The notes: generated from the letters alone by a model not told the origin. DNA of 64,000 nt from Ruegeria sp. A3M17 (GCF_003318255.1 NZ_QOCF01000018.1:164950-228949); one strand, 5' to 3'. Shown: positions 36,455 through 46,232, counted from the stretch's first letter. Numbers and translations are program-made.

Positions 36455-36924
36455 GCTGTCCTTTCCCGCTTGTGTGATCTAATCCAATTTCGAGCGAGAT
36501 TTTCGAGATCAGGATCGGCTTTTACATCTCTGTATGGTGCTTCCACAAGTTGGCGGCCAGCGCCATCAGTAAAGGTAACATTATCAGAGGTTTGGTTTAG
36601 GAAGTTGGCCCATTCTTCTCCATGCATTGCAGCGACTTTCCGACGTGGATATGCGACCAGAGCCGCGCGGCGGAGTATTTCGGCTATCTTTGCGGCGTCG
36701 TTGTTTGACGCGGCCAATTCGACCAACGCTTCACGCCGGTATGCATTCAACTGTCGGTGGCGAAGAAAGGCGTAAACGCCAAGGATGATAAGCCCAGCAA
36801 GGATTATGGCCAAAACAACCCATCCCCAGGTTTGGGGTACCATGGCAATAGGCTCGGGCACCGGGGCAGGTTCCAGCATGTCCAGCAGGTCGACCAGTGA
36901 TTTGCCTTCGACATCGACGCTCAT
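36451..36924 (-). CDS. DUF4381 domain membrane protein
   Basis: A 157-residue protein with one helix at about 32-50 (WVVLAIILAGLIILGVYAFL) and a cytoplasmic part of about 105 residues with RRALVAYPRRKVAAMHGEEWANFL. Proteins of this kind are encoded between the DUF58 and VWA genes of MoxR operons. Function is unknown. Overlaps of four bases on both sides fix its place in the operon. Confidence 0.85.
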   Translation of the reverse strand: MSVDVEGKSLVDLLDMLEPAPVPEPIAMVPQTWGWVVLAIILAGLIILGVYAFLRHRQLNAYRREALVELAASNNDAAKIAEILRRAALVAYPRRKVAAMHGEEWANFLNQTSDNVTFTDGAGRQLVEAPYRDVKADPDLENLARNWIRSHKRERTA

Positions 36925-37868
36925 CTTCGGCCACCGGGATGACCAAATAGCTTGAGCAACTGGTCGAGCGTCGGTTCCGCCGTGGTCAACGGTACAACGG
37001 GAAACCCATAGCGGCGCGACCAGGTCTGTAGCTGGGCAAGGCGATCTTCCAGCGCTGTTCTGATCCGGTGCGACAAGTCAGGGTCCGAGCTGTCGAGTTC
37101 AATCTGACGGTCGCCGTCGGACACCGTAAGCCGAAGGTTCGGGGCAAGTTCACGCGAACTGGGATCGGAAATATTGAACAATATCAGATCATTCGAGGCG
37201 GTAAGCCTGCTAAGTAGTTTCTCTGACATCTCATTCAGCCCATCGAAATCGGAAAAGACACACACCAAAGTATTGTTATGCGCGATCCGCGCGGCCTGTT
37301 TCAGCACATCATTCAACGCCACGGTTGGCTCATCCCGCAACGTTGCGCGTAGGTTTGAATTCAGCGCGCCCACGGATGACAGGAACCGCGTCAGGGCAGC
37401 GGGTCGGCGTTGGGGACGGTGTTCGGCCAAATCGGAATCTCCAAAGACGATCCCGCCGACCCGGTCGCCTTGCCCCAGCACCCGGTGTGCAGCGATCGCC
37501 GCAGCTTCGGCCGCGATGACCGATTTCATGTAGACTTGTGTGCCGAAAAACATCGAAACGCGCTGGTCCACAAGCAAAAGGGCGGGACGGTCGCGTTCCT
37601 CGGTATAGACCCTAACATGGGGCTCTCCGGTCCTCGCAGTCACTTTCCAGTCGATGGTACGGATGTCGTCCCCGGGCAGATAATTCCGCAGTTCTTCAAA
37701 GTTCAGACCGCGCCCGCGCAAGCGTGAGGCATGCCGGCCGTTTAGGATCGAACGGGCAGGTTGGCGGGGCAACAGGCTGATCGCGCGGGACTTTGGACCC
37801 AGCTTTAACAGGTAGTCCGCATCAACGTGTATGCGTGGGTCGTCGGGATATGCGGCGGTCTGGGACAC
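36921..37868 (-). CDS. DUF58 domain protein of the MoxR operon
   Basis: A 315-residue soluble protein. The DUF58 signature GRGLNFEELRNYLPGDDIRTIDWKVTARTGEPHVRVY lies around residues 50-88, followed by a VWA-like domain (LLVDQRVSMFFG, with DxRxS in place of DxSxS). In MoxR systems this protein is the adaptor thought to receive the MoxR ATPase. Its start is 17 bases after the MoxR stop. Confidence 0.9.
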   Translation of the reverse strand: MSQTAAYPDDPRIHVDADYLLKLGPKSRAISLLPRQPARSILNGRHASRLRGRGLNFEELRNYLPGDDIRTIDWKVTARTGEPHVRVYTEERDRPALLLVDQRVSMFFGTQVYMKSVIAAEAAAIAAHRVLGQGDRVGGIVFGDSDLAEHRPQRRPAALTRFLSSVGALNSNLRATLRDEPTVALNDVLKQAARIAHNNTLVCVFSDFDGLNEMSEKLLSRLTASNDLILFNISDPSSRELAPNLRLTVSDGDRQIELDSSDPDLSHRIRTALEDRLAQLQTWSRRYGFPVVPLTTAEPTLDQLLKLFGHPGGRR

Positions 37869-37885
37869 GCGGCGTTCCTTTGGTT

Positions 37886-38863
37886 TCAGGGCAGCGCAAC
37901 AAGCTGCAGGATTTCCGAAATCACATCATCCGCAGATTTGGCGCTGCCTTGTGCCTCGAAGCTCAGGGTGATGCGGTGGCGGAATACATCATGTGCGATG
38001 GCGCGAATATCGGCCGGGTCAACATAGTCGCGCTGATTCATCCAGGCATGCGCGCGACCGCATTTGTCCAAGGCAAGCGAGGCGCGCGGGCTGGCACCGA
38101 TGTCGATCCAGCTGGCCAGCTCTTCACTGAGCGCGTCGGGCGTTCGCGTGGCCTGCACCAGATCGGCCATGTAGCGGTCCATTGCGTCGGATACGTGGAT
38201 CTGACCGATTTCGGCCCGTGCAGCAAATACAGCGTCCTGAGGGATCGCCGGCGGTGTTTCTTTGGATGCGCCTTTGCCCGCCGCGATTTCTTCGCCTCGG
38301 ACCAGACGGATCACCTCAACCTCATCCTCGACCGGCGGGTAGGTGATCTGAACATGCATCAGGAACCGGTCCATTTGCGCTTCGGGCAATGGATAGGTGC
38401 CTTCCTGTTCAATCGGGTTCTGGGTCGCCATCACAATAAACAGCGGTTCCATTTTATGTGTGGTTCCTGAGACAGTTACCTGCCGTTCCTCCATCGCTTC
38501 AAGCAACGCGGCCTGAACTTTGGCGGGGGCGCGGTTGATCTCGTCCGCGAGAACAATATTGGCGAAGATAGGGCCTGGCTCGAATCGGAATGTGCCACCG
38601 TCATCGGTCTGCTGAAACACCTCGGTCCCCGTGACGTCCGATGGCAGCAGATCCGGAGTGAACTGAATCCGGCTGAAACGTGCGTCCAGATTGCGGGCCA
38701 TTGCCTTGACCGCGCGGGTCTTGGCCAAACCGGGAAGCCCTTCGATCAGCAAGTTTCCGTTGGCCAACATCCCGATCAGCAGGCGGTCGATCACGTCAGT
38801 CTGTCCGATAACGGACTGTCCCATTCGGGCTTTGAGATCATTTATCTGATTAAGTGCATTCAT
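37886..38863 (-). CDS. MoxR family AAA+ ATPase
   Basis: A 325-residue ATPase. Walker A is GLPGLAKTR near 40-48 (the MoxR-type variant), Walker B is VLADEINRAPAK near 107-118, sensor 1 lies in MATQNPIEQEGTYPLPEAQMDRF, and the C-terminal lid domain has GASPRASLALDKCGRAHA. MoxR proteins act as chaperone-like ATPases that mature or metallate VWA-domain partners. First gene of the six-gene operon running to the BatD-like gene. Confidence 0.93.
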   Translation of the reverse strand: MNALNQINDLKARMGQSVIGQTDVIDRLLIGMLANGNLLIEGLPGLAKTRAVKAMARNLDARFSRIQFTPDLLPSDVTGTEVFQQTDDGGTFRFEPGPIFANIVLADEINRAPAKVQAALLEAMEERQVTVSGTTHKMEPLFIVMATQNPIEQEGTYPLPEAQMDRFLMHVQITYPPVEDEVEVIRLVRGEEIAAGKGASKETPPAIPQDAVFAARAEIGQIHVSDAMDRYMADLVQATRTPDALSEELASWIDIGASPRASLALDKCGRAHAWMNQRDYVDPADIRAIAHDVFRHRITLSFEAQGSAKSADDVISEILQLVALP

Positions 38864-38885
38864 TTGGCGGGTCCAATCGGCGTCA

Positions 38886-38929
38886 ATTTTCTAAACTGAC
38901 TTTGTGATTTTGTGCGGTAATTAGAAAAT
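38886..38929 (-). promoter_or_regulatory. Spaced inverted repeat upstream of the MoxR operon
   Basis: ATTTTCTAA (38886-38894) and TTAGAAAAT (38921-38929) are perfect 9-bp arms 26 bases apart, 23 bases before the moxR start in an AT-rich patch. The centre-to-centre distance, close to three helical turns, suits two half-sites of a dimeric or tetrameric regulator. No regulator is identified. Confidence 0.4.
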
Positions 38930-38971
38930 GTGTCGTAACAGCGGTATGTTAGCAGCCTTTATTTCGCCGAT

Positions 38972-40084
38972 CTACTGTGAAATCCGCCCAGTCAGACGGC
39001 GCAAATCTTCCTTCAGTTCTGGTCGGATAGGTCCGTGATTTGGCGCGTCGCGCAGCGTTCGAAGCCAATGAATCGGAGGGTTTCGGCCAGCTGCCCGGTT
39101 CCAGGTCAATGCGTCGAGGATGGCTTGCGCGTCCGCCTCCAGCACTTCGGGGATGTCGAAGTCATTCAAGGTGGCCCAAACACCGGTCCACAACCGGCCA
39201 ACCGACCACGGGTTATATCCGCCCCCGCCCAGGACCAGAACGCGGGGCGCAAGAACTTTCAGTGCGGCGACGGCCTTCCAGTGAGAATTGTTGGACAGCG
39301 CCAGGCGCGACAGCGGGTCCTCGGCAACCGCATCGGCGCCGCATTGCAGGACAAGGGCTTGCGGTTTGAAGGCCTCAGCCGCAGGCAGGATCAGCTGGTC
39401 GAGAATGGCGTCAAATTCATCATCGTTGAGGTTTCTGGACACCGGAAGGTTAAACGCCGCGCCGCCTGCATCATCATCAAGCCTGCCGGTGAACGGCCAC
39501 CGTCGGGATTCATGAATGGAAATCATCCGAACCGTGTCCGAACGCTGAAACGCGGCCTCGGCCCCGTCGCAGTGATGCGCGTCGATATCGACGTAGACAA
39601 TCCGGTCCAAACCCATTTGCAACAGCGTCAGGATCGCCAGCACCGGGTCGTTCAGATAGCAAAACCCATTGGCACGGTCGGGCAGGCCGTGATGTGTTCC
39701 GCCCGCAGGATTGTAAACAATGCCGCCATCGCGGATCAGTTCGGCACCCAACATGGATCCTCCGGCCGCGGTCGCAGGGCGTCGGTACATCTCGGGGAAT
39801 ACCGGGTTGGACAGTGTGCCTAGCGCATAGGTCGAGCGTACGTCATCCGAGACGCTTTGAGCTTTTTCCGCGGTCTGCAGCGCATCTATGTAGTCCGGCG
39901 TGTGAAAGCGGTGCAGCGCGCCGGGTTTTGCGCGGGGGCTGACCCTGTAATTTTCCGAATTGATCCAGCCCAGCGCGCGGCACAGGTCCATGACGGTGGA
40001 GACGCGCGGTATAGCCAGCGGGTGTTTTGAGCCATAGGTCGAATGGCGATAGATCTCTGACCCTATGAAGATCGGATTTTGCAC
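38972..40084 (-). CDS. Histone deacetylase family (AcuC/acetoin-utilisation-like) protein
   Basis: A 370-residue zinc-dependent deacetylase-fold protein. The catalytic His pair is His131-His132 in GGTHHG, zinc ligands Asp168 and His170 fall in VYVDIDAHHCDG, and the third is in LQCGADAVAEDPL. GGGGYNPWSVGRLW carries the usual Gly-rich C-terminal block. Bacterial members act on acetylated proteins or polyamines. The start is GTG, three bases after the AI-2E transporter stop, so the two are probably one transcript. Confidence 0.88.
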   Translation of the reverse strand: MQNPIFIGSEIYRHSTYGSKHPLAIPRVSTVMDLCRALGWINSENYRVSPRAKPGALHRFHTPDYIDALQTAEKAQSVSDDVRSTYALGTLSNPVFPEMYRRPATAAGGSMLGAELIRDGGIVYNPAGGTHHGLPDRANGFCYLNDPVLAILTLLQMGLDRIVYVDIDAHHCDGAEAAFQRSDTVRMISIHESRRWPFTGRLDDDAGGAAFNLPVSRNLNDDEFDAILDQLILPAAEAFKPQALVLQCGADAVAEDPLSRLALSNNSHWKAVAALKVLAPRVLVLGGGGYNPWSVGRLWTGVWATLNDFDIPEVLEADAQAILDALTWNRAAGRNPPIHWLRTLRDAPNHGPIRPELKEDLRRLTGRISQ

Positions 40085-40087
40085 AGA

Positions 40088-41173
40088 TTATTGGGTCCGT
40101 GGGGGTACGTTGTCATCACCAAGGCGGCCATCAAGAGACATCAGAATAGCCACCGGTCTAAGCGCAGGAATATGGCTGAAGATGATCAGAATGCAGACAG
40201 TCAACGGAACACTCAGGAACGCACCGATCAGCCCCCAAACGGTTGTCCAGAACGTCAGCGCGAGGATCACCAGAAACGTAGACATGTTCAGCGATCGGCC
40301 CAGCAAGGCGGGGTCCACAAAATTGCCGATCAGAAACTGGATGGTGCCGCAACCAAGCACGATGATCAGGAAAGGCCCAATTGTTTCATATTGAACCAGC
40401 GCAATCATGGCCGGAAAAATCACCGCGATGATCGAACCGATGGACGGGATGAAGTTCAGCGCAAAGGTCAGCACGGCCCATGTTTCGGCATATTCAAGCC
40501 CAAGCGCCTTGAAGACTGAGTAACTGATGCCCGCCGTTACAAGGCTTATGAAGGTTTTTACCCCGACATAGCGCTGCAGGCTGTCGGTGATCGCATCCAG
40601 AATTGTGGTGAATTCGGCCCCGGTTTCGGGATTGCCCGCAGCCAGTTGTATCTTTTTGCGAAATGCCAGACGCTCGGCCATCAGGAAGGCCACGTACAGG
40701 CTGATCAGGAAAAATTGGTTCAGCAGCGATGTGGCACTGCTGAGCAACACACGCGCGACATAGGACATGTCGATACTGACCAGATTGTCGCGGATGAAGG
40801 TGGTGACGTCATTGCCAACCAGCCCCGTGACCCGGTTCACGGCGCCGTCGAACTGGGTTTCATACGTGCTTATGGATCGGGCGAACTGCGTCGCCTGGCT
40901 GCCGAGGATGTACATGATCACGAACAAGCCAGCCAAAACAACTGTAACTGCGGCGATGTTGGCCAGCCAGACGGGCACCCGGGCCATCGAGATTACCCGG
41001 TCGCTCAGCGCGATAATCAAAACGTTGATCAACAAAGCCATGGTCAGCGGGATCAAGAATGCCGAGCCCGCGTAAAGTCCCAGCACAATCAGCGTGGCAA
41101 CAATTGTCGTGTCCCGGACAACCGACAGCCTCAGCCGCGGGCCGCCCGTGTTCTGATCAGGTTCCAAAGTCAT
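40088..41173 (-). CDS. AI-2E family transporter (TqsA/PerM-like)
   Basis: A 361-residue membrane protein with about eight helices. Helix pair at 24-60, a third helix near 70-92, a soluble linker with ARSISTYETQFDGAVNRV, and the conserved C-terminal block FIPSIGSIIAVIFPAMIALVQYETIGPFLIIV followed by NFVDPALLGRSLNMSTFLVILAL match the PerM/TqsA family. Members export autoinducer-2 or act in ion and pH homeostasis; which applies here is not visible. First gene of a pair with the deacetylase. Confidence 0.9.
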   Translation of the reverse strand: MTLEPDQNTGGPRLRLSVVRDTTIVATLIVLGLYAGSAFLIPLTMALLINVLIIALSDRVISMARVPVWLANIAAVTVVLAGLFVIMYILGSQATQFARSISTYETQFDGAVNRVTGLVGNDVTTFIRDNLVSIDMSYVARVLLSSATSLLNQFFLISLYVAFLMAERLAFRKKIQLAAGNPETGAEFTTILDAITDSLQRYVGVKTFISLVTAGISYSVFKALGLEYAETWAVLTFALNFIPSIGSIIAVIFPAMIALVQYETIGPFLIIVLGCGTIQFLIGNFVDPALLGRSLNMSTFLVILALTFWTTVWGLIGAFLSVPLTVCILIIFSHIPALRPVAILMSLDGRLGDDNVPPRTQ

Positions 41174-41351
41174 CGCTTAACCCGCCTCTGATGCCGCGTG
41201 GCACGTTACACCGATTGGTGGTCGCTCTGGAAGATGATCCTGCACAGCTGGGCAGGATTTTGCAATGTGTCCAGATATTTGGGCGAGATAATTTATGCCT
41301 CGAAGGGATTTGCCATTTCAGAGCAAAGCCGAGGCGGGTTAGGCTGAGCGC

Positions 41352-42218
41352 ATGAGCGCACGTGTGATTCCTTTCGTTGGTCGACCGGTTCAGGCCCTGT
41401 GGCTGGCCGTTGTACGATTCGGCAACAAAAACGGGTTCGTGATGAGCAGCCACGTCGCCATGTCTCTGATGATGGCCTTGTTTCCATTTGTGTTGTTCAC
41501 TGTGGCTTTGGCGGGTTCGTTGTCCGAGGGCTATGTCACTGATGAACTGATCGAGCTTGTGTTTGGGGCGTGGCCCAAAGATGTCGCGGGGCCAATCGTG
41601 GCTGAATTGCGGGCCGTCCTCCAGGAATCCGGCTCGGGGGTCATAACTCTGGGTGGTCTATTGGCGATCTTCTTCGCCTCGAACGGCGTGATGGCGGTGC
41701 GTGCAGCCATGAACCAGGCCTATCATGACAGCGATGTCTGGCCGTTCTGGAAAACCCGGTTGCTGTGCCTGGGGCTGGTGATCGTTGGTGGCGTTGCCAT
41801 TCTGGGCATTGCTGCGGTCGAAGTTGTTTTGCCTGCCTACACCCAATTGGTGAGCGAGAAGACTGATGTAAACGTCTCGGATTGGTTGTCCGTGGACCGG
41901 TTGCGCTGGACCTTTACGGTTGCGGTTCCGGCAGGCACTGTCCTGTTGGCGCATCTGATCCTGCCGACGCGGCGGCACAAACTTATGCAAATCCTGCCGG
42001 GTGTCGTACTGACGTTGGCCTTGTGGGCCGCAGGCGGGTGGGGGTTCTCGATCTACATCGCGCAATTCGCCAGCTACAGCGCCACGTATGCCGGTTTGGC
42101 TGGCGTCATGGCGGCGCTGATCTTTTTGTACCTGTGCGCGGCAATTCTGATCCTTGGCGCCGAATACAACGGCGCTTTGATGGATCTGGAAGACAATTTG
42201 GATCGGGGTTCTCAGTGA
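41352..42218 (+). CDS. YihY/UPF0761 family membrane protein
   Basis: A 288-residue membrane protein with six predicted helices. SSHVAMSLMMALFPFVLF near residue 32 and the segment SYSATYAGLAGVMAALIFLYLCAAILILGAEYNGAL near 240-278 are the family blocks (formerly annotated as ribonuclease BN). Function is unknown; no nuclease motif is present. The downstream cytochrome gene starts at a GTG overlapping its stop by four bases. Confidence 0.92.
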   Translation: MSARVIPFVGRPVQALWLAVVRFGNKNGFVMSSHVAMSLMMALFPFVLFTVALAGSLSEGYVTDELIELVFGAWPKDVAGPIVAELRAVLQESGSGVITLGGLLAIFFASNGVMAVRAAMNQAYHDSDVWPFWKTRLLCLGLVIVGGVAILGIAAVEVVLPAYTQLVSEKTDVNVSDWLSVDRLRWTFTVAVPAGTVLLAHLILPTRRHKLMQILPGVVLTLALWAAGGWGFSIYIAQFASYSATYAGLAGVMAALIFLYLCAAILILGAEYNGALMDLEDNLDRGSQ

Positions 42219-44116
42219 AATTTCTGACGTTTTGCGTCGGGCTGCTTGTGCCTGTGGCTGCCTTTGGCCAGACTCCGACCTATGTTGGGTCGGATCAATG
42301 TGCCGAATGCCACAAGGACGAGGCGGCAGCGTGGTCCAAATCTCATCACGCGCTGGCTTGGACCGAAGTTGAAGACGGGGCAGTTGTTGCCGATTTTGAC
42401 GGAACGCGGTTCGACCATGACGGGATGTCAGTAGAATTCACCGACACAAAAGGCGCGCTGAGTGCAAAAGTCACGGAAAAGGATGGGGTGGCCACCGAAT
42501 ACGGCGTCCATTCCGTCGTCGGCATCGAGCCGTTGCAGCAATACCTGTTCGAAACAGAACCCGGTCGATTGCAGAGTTTTGATGTCGTCTGGGATACCGG
42601 GAACAAACAGTGGTTTCACCTTTATCCCGATCAGGATTTGCCGCCGGATGACGGGTTGCACTGGACCGGACCCTACAAGAACTGGAATGCGCGGTGTGCG
42701 GAATGTCACGCGACCGGTTTTGAAAAACAGTACAATGCTGAAACCAGAACATATGATTCAGTCCAGGCCGAGATCGGGGTCGGGTGCGAAAGCTGCCATG
42801 GCCCGGGTTCTGCGCATATCGATTGGGTCGGGGGGCAAAGCCTGCCGCAGGGTCTGGGCGACATCGGGTTCCTGATGGATTGGGGTGAAGGCCAGACCGA
42901 GGCCGAGATTCAGCAATGCGCCGGGTGTCATTCCCGTCGTGAGGCGCATGGAGATGGCAACCCGCTGCCCGGAACGCCATATCATGACGCTTATAATCTG
43001 GCGGTCCTGCGTCCGGGGTTGTACCACCCGGATGGTCAGATTTCGGATGAGGTCTATGTTTACGGCTCGTTCCTGCAATCCAAGATGTATGACCGCGGCG
43101 TGGGTTGCATGGATTGTCACGAGCCGCATAGCGCGAGTCTGAGGGCAGATGGAAACGGGGTGTGTACGCAGTGTCACTCGCCTGCCGCGAATCCCAAGTT
43201 TCCAACTCTGACTGCCAAAGAGTACGACGCGCCGGAACATCACAATCACCCAGAGAATAGCGAGGGTGCGCAGTGCAAGTCCTGCCATATGATCGAGCGT
43301 GTCTATATGGGTGTCGACGGCAGGCGCGATCACAGCTTCCGTGTACCGCGTCCTGATTTGGGGCTTGGGCAGGATGCCTGTACGGATTGCCATTCGGATC
43401 AGGATCAGACATGGGCCGCCCAGCAGATCGAAGTCTGGTTTCCGGACAGCGCGCATCGAGAGCCGCATTTCGGGTCGGCCTTTCAGGCAGCAACGCTCGG
43501 TCGCGCGGATGGGCCAGACGAGCTATTGGACATCGCAACCGACCCTAATCAACCCGGCATCGTGCGCGCCACGGCAGCCTATCTGCTGCAACCTTTTGGC
43601 TCCGCGGACGTGGCGGCCAGAACTGCAGAGCTGTTGGTGGACGAAGACGCTCTGGTTCGTGCAAATGCGGCTCCGCTGCAGCGTCAGGCCGGCTTGCCTG
43701 ATCAAGTTCAACGGCTTGAGCCGCTGCTGTCCGACCCGCTGAAAAACGTCCGCATTTCGGCGGCAAAAGAGTTTCTGAACATTCCACCGCAGGCCCTGAC
43801 CACGGAACAGCAGCAATTGTCGGGGCAGGGTATGTCTGAGTGGCAGGCAGCGATTTCCAACCGTCTGGATTTTCCTGAAACGCATCTTGTGCTTGGCGGG
43901 ATGGCCCTGACGTTCCGCAATGCGCCGGCTGCTGAGCGGGCGTTTCAAGAGGTGGTTGCCCTTGACCCGCAACGCGCCGAAGCCTGGCCAATGTTGGTGC
44001 AACTGGCGCAGATCAATCGTGGGCCTCAGGCCGCACGCGATGTTCTGGAGCAGGGGTTAGAGATCATCCCAGAGGACCCGAACCTTTTGCAGTTGAAGCA
44101 ACAACTGGGCCGCTGA
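42215..44116 (+). CDS. Octaheme c-type cytochrome with C-terminal HEAT/TPR-like repeats
   Basis: A 633-residue secreted protein starting at GTG. The signal peptide ends near residue 18 (VAAFG-Q). Eight CxxCH heme-attachment motifs are visible in order: CAECH (QCAECHKDE), CAECH (RCAECHATG), CESCH, CAGCH, CMDCH, CTQCH, CKSCH and CTDCH. The N-terminal part resembles the cytochrome c554-type domain. After the last heme, about residue 405, come HEAT-like repeats (VRATAAYLLQPFGSADVAA, VRISAAKEFL) and a final TPR-like pair. It should carry electrons in the periplasm. Its reaction is unknown. Translationally coupled to yihY. Confidence 0.9.
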   Translation: MKFLTFCVGLLVPVAAFGQTPTYVGSDQCAECHKDEAAAWSKSHHALAWTEVEDGAVVADFDGTRFDHDGMSVEFTDTKGALSAKVTEKDGVATEYGVHSVVGIEPLQQYLFETEPGRLQSFDVVWDTGNKQWFHLYPDQDLPPDDGLHWTGPYKNWNARCAECHATGFEKQYNAETRTYDSVQAEIGVGCESCHGPGSAHIDWVGGQSLPQGLGDIGFLMDWGEGQTEAEIQQCAGCHSRREAHGDGNPLPGTPYHDAYNLAVLRPGLYHPDGQISDEVYVYGSFLQSKMYDRGVGCMDCHEPHSASLRADGNGVCTQCHSPAANPKFPTLTAKEYDAPEHHNHPENSEGAQCKSCHMIERVYMGVDGRRDHSFRVPRPDLGLGQDACTDCHSDQDQTWAAQQIEVWFPDSAHREPHFGSAFQAATLGRADGPDELLDIATDPNQPGIVRATAAYLLQPFGSADVAARTAELLVDEDALVRANAAPLQRQAGLPDQVQRLEPLLSDPLKNVRISAAKEFLNIPPQALTTEQQQLSGQGMSEWQAAISNRLDFPETHLVLGGMALTFRNAPAAERAFQEVVALDPQRAEAWPMLVQLAQINRGPQAARDVLEQGLEIIPEDPNLLQLKQQLGR

Positions 44117-44213
44117 AACGGCACGGCTTGGCCCGGTTTCCGTCATTTTCCCGGCAAATTTCATAGTTACCGATCAAGTTGAGGCAAGAATTGCCCCAGC
44201 TTATAGGTGACAC

Positions 44214-44402
44214 ATGTTTCTCAAACCGGTCCACACGTCCAAGCTGAAAAAGCCACTGGCTTTGTCGCAACGGATCGAGGCATTGCGGGCCCGACCACCG
44301 GAATACATCAATCACGGCGAAGCATTGCTGCTGCAAGGTATTGCCGCCGCTTCACTGCGCGAACAGGTGCTGACCGAGGATCGGATTTCCTTGGACGACT
44401 GA
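44214..44402 (+). CDS. Small hypothetical protein (62 aa)
   Basis: A 62-residue basic, helical protein, MFLKPVHTSKLKKPLALSQ at the start and EQVLTEDRISLDD at the end. It has no signal peptide, membrane segment or recognised domain. It fits neatly between the cytochrome gene and the convergent rlmE gene, ending one base before the latter's stop. A purine-rich TAGGTGA precedes the ATG. The regular amino-acid content suggests a real gene. A competing frame at 44207-44407 looks less protein-like. Confidence 0.5.
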   Translation: MFLKPVHTSKLKKPLALSQRIEALRARPPEYINHGEALLLQGIAAASLREQVLTEDRISLDD

Positions 44403-44403
44403 T

Positions 44404-45120
44404 CTAGCCGCGGAACCCGGTTGCGACCACGAACTTCTCGGAACTGTCCGAGCGCGACGCGGGTGGTTTTACATTCGCAACCTTGTCGAATTTCTGCTTC
44501 AGTAGCTTCTGCAGATCGCCTTCGGCGCCACCGGCCAGAACCTTGGCAACGAACGTGCCGCCTTCTTCCAGAACGTCAAAGGCGAAATAGGCCGCCGTTT
44601 CGCACAGAGCCATGATGCGCATGTGGTCGGTTTGCTTGTGCCCAGATGCCGACGCAGCCATGTCGGACATCACCACGTCAGCCTTGCCGCCCAGCCACTC
44701 TTTGACCTTGTCGTCGGCATCGTCTTCCATGAAGTCCAGCACATGTGCCTCGGCACCTGCGACCGGTTCAACCTCTTGCAGGTCGACACCCAGAACTGTT
44801 CCGATCCGTTTGCCGGAACGTTCGCCCAGCGCGTTCACACGTTTGACTGCCACTTGTAGCCATCCACCCGGCGCACAGCCCAGGTCGACGACACGTGCAC
44901 CCGGCACGAGGAACCGGTACTTTTCGTCCAGCTCCAATATCTTAAACGCTGCGCGCCCACGGTACCCTTCGACCTGCGCACGTTTCACATAGGGGTCGTT
45001 CAGCTGCCGCTCGAGCCAACGGGTCGAGCTGAGCTTACGCCCGCGTGCAGTCTTTACCTTGACCTTCAGGTCACGCTGCCCGCGCCCCGAGTTGTTTTTG
45101 CCACTTGGTGTCTTCGCCAT
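44404..45120 (-). CDS. rlmE: 23S rRNA (uridine-2'-O-)-methyltransferase RlmE
   Basis: A 238-residue FtsJ/RrmJ enzyme methylating U2552 of 23S rRNA with [19 protein letters not shown] is the SAM-binding loop, [13 protein letters not shown] contains the catalytic Asp, and FVAKVLAGG carries the catalytic Lys; the K-D-K-E tetrad appears complete, with the first Lys in [15 protein letters not shown]. The start [10 protein letters not shown] shares one base with the stop of the Ppx/GppA gene (TGATG). A basic N-terminal tail of about 35 residues is typical of alphaproteobacterial RlmE. Confidence 0.93.
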   Translation of the reverse strand: MAKTPSGKNNSGRGQRDLKVKVKTARGRKLSSTRWLERQLNDPYVKRAQVEGYRGRAAFKILELDEKYRFLVPGARVVDLGCAPGGWLQVAVKRVNALGERSGKRIGTVLGVDLQEVEPVAGAEAHVLDFMEDDADDKVKEWLGGKADVVMSDMAASASGHKQTDHMRIMALCETAAYFAFDVLEEGGTFVAKVLAGGAEGDLQKLLKQKFDKVANVKPPASRSDSSEKFVVATGFRG

Positions 45121-46232
45121 CAGAACGGTCCGTCTTCCAGTACGCCGTCCGCGCTCATCTGCGCATAAAGCAGGCCTTCGCGCAGCCCCCGGTCCGCCAC
45201 GGAAAGGCGATCGGTGGGCCAGCATCTTAACAGCGCCTGCAAAATGGCCGAGCCGGACATGATCAGCGCCTGCCGGTCATCCCCAATCCGGGGATCACGT
45301 CGGCGACCCTGAGGGCCGAGTTCTAGATACCCTCGTATGACTTTGTCAATCTGATCGCTGGTCATGCGCAAACCATCGACCTTGGTCCGGTCATAGCGCT
45401 TGAGTCCAAGGTGCGAGGCCGCAACGGTTGTTACCGTGCCGCTGGTGCCGACGATCTGGAACCCCAAGCGGGCTTGTTCGTCCTTGTAGGGCGCGAAATC
45501 GGCAAGGTTTTCTTCGAAAAACCAACTCATCAGAGCAAAGCGGGCCGAGTCATCTTCGACGTCGTTGAACTGATCGCGCAGCGTTGCAACACCCAGAGGA
45601 ACGCTGATCCAGTCGACGACTTTCGCCGCAGGGAAGGGGCTGTCGGTGGTGTGAAACCCGTGATGCAACCGCATGATCGCTGCTGGACGGTCCCGGCGCG
45701 GGACCGACGAGATGTCGATCCACACCAGTTCTGTTGATCCGCCACCAATATCCACGACCAGCAATTGATCGGTCTTGGTGGACACCAGCGGCGCGCAAGA
45801 GATCACGGCCAAGCGCGCCTCTTCCTCGGGCTGGATAATCTCGAGCGTCAGTCCGGTTTCGCGTTTGACCTGCCGGATAAATTCGCGGGCGTTTTTCGCA
45901 CGCCGACACGCTTCGGTCGCGACCAGACGCATCCGTCTGACCTTATTGCGTTTCAGCTTTTGCTGACAGATGCGCAATGCCTGAATGGTGCGCGCCATCG
46001 AGGACCGGGACAACCGTCCGGTCCGTTCCAAACCCGCGCCCAATTGCACGGATTTGGAAAAGCTGTCGACCACATGAAAGCCACTTGCCTTAGGCTGGGC
46101 TATCAACATGCGGCAACTATTGGTTCCCAAATCCAGCGCCGCATATAACGCATCTGGATCTGGTCTTGCCGGCGCGGGGCTTTCGACCGCCTTCGGGAAC
46201 GCGCCCGCACCTTTGGGACGCTTGGGCGCCAT
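45120..46232 (-). CDS. Ppx/GppA family exopolyphosphatase/pppGpp phosphohydrolase
   Basis: A 370-residue ASKHA-fold phosphatase. [16 protein letters not shown] near residue 32 is the phosphate-1 loop, [13 protein letters not shown] near 147 is phosphate-2, and GTSGTVTT near 240 completes the nucleotide/polyphosphate pocket. It hydrolyses terminal phosphates of polyphosphate or converts pppGpp to ppGpp; the single-domain length suits the Ppx2/GppA-like group. GGAGGG lies eight bases before the ATG. Operon with rlmE. A degraded ppk2 fragment 2.7 kb away is the only other polyphosphate gene. Confidence 0.92.
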   Translation of the reverse strand: MAPKRPKGAGAFPKAVESPAPARPDPDALYAALDLGTNSCRMLIAQPKASGFHVVDSFSKSVQLGAGLERTGRLSRSSMARTIQALRICQQKLKRNKVRRMRLVATEACRRAKNAREFIRQVKRETGLTLEIIQPEEEARLAVISCAPLVSTKTDQLLVVDIGGGSTELVWIDISSVPRRDRPAAIMRLHHGFHTTDSPFPAAKVVDWISVPLGVATLRDQFNDVEDDSARFALMSWFFEENLADFAPYKDEQARLGFQIVGTSGTVTTVAASHLGLKRYDRTKVDGLRMTSDQIDKVIRGYLELGPQGRRRDPRIGDDRQALIMSGSAILQALLRCWPTDRLSVADRGLREGLLYAQMSADGVLEDGPF

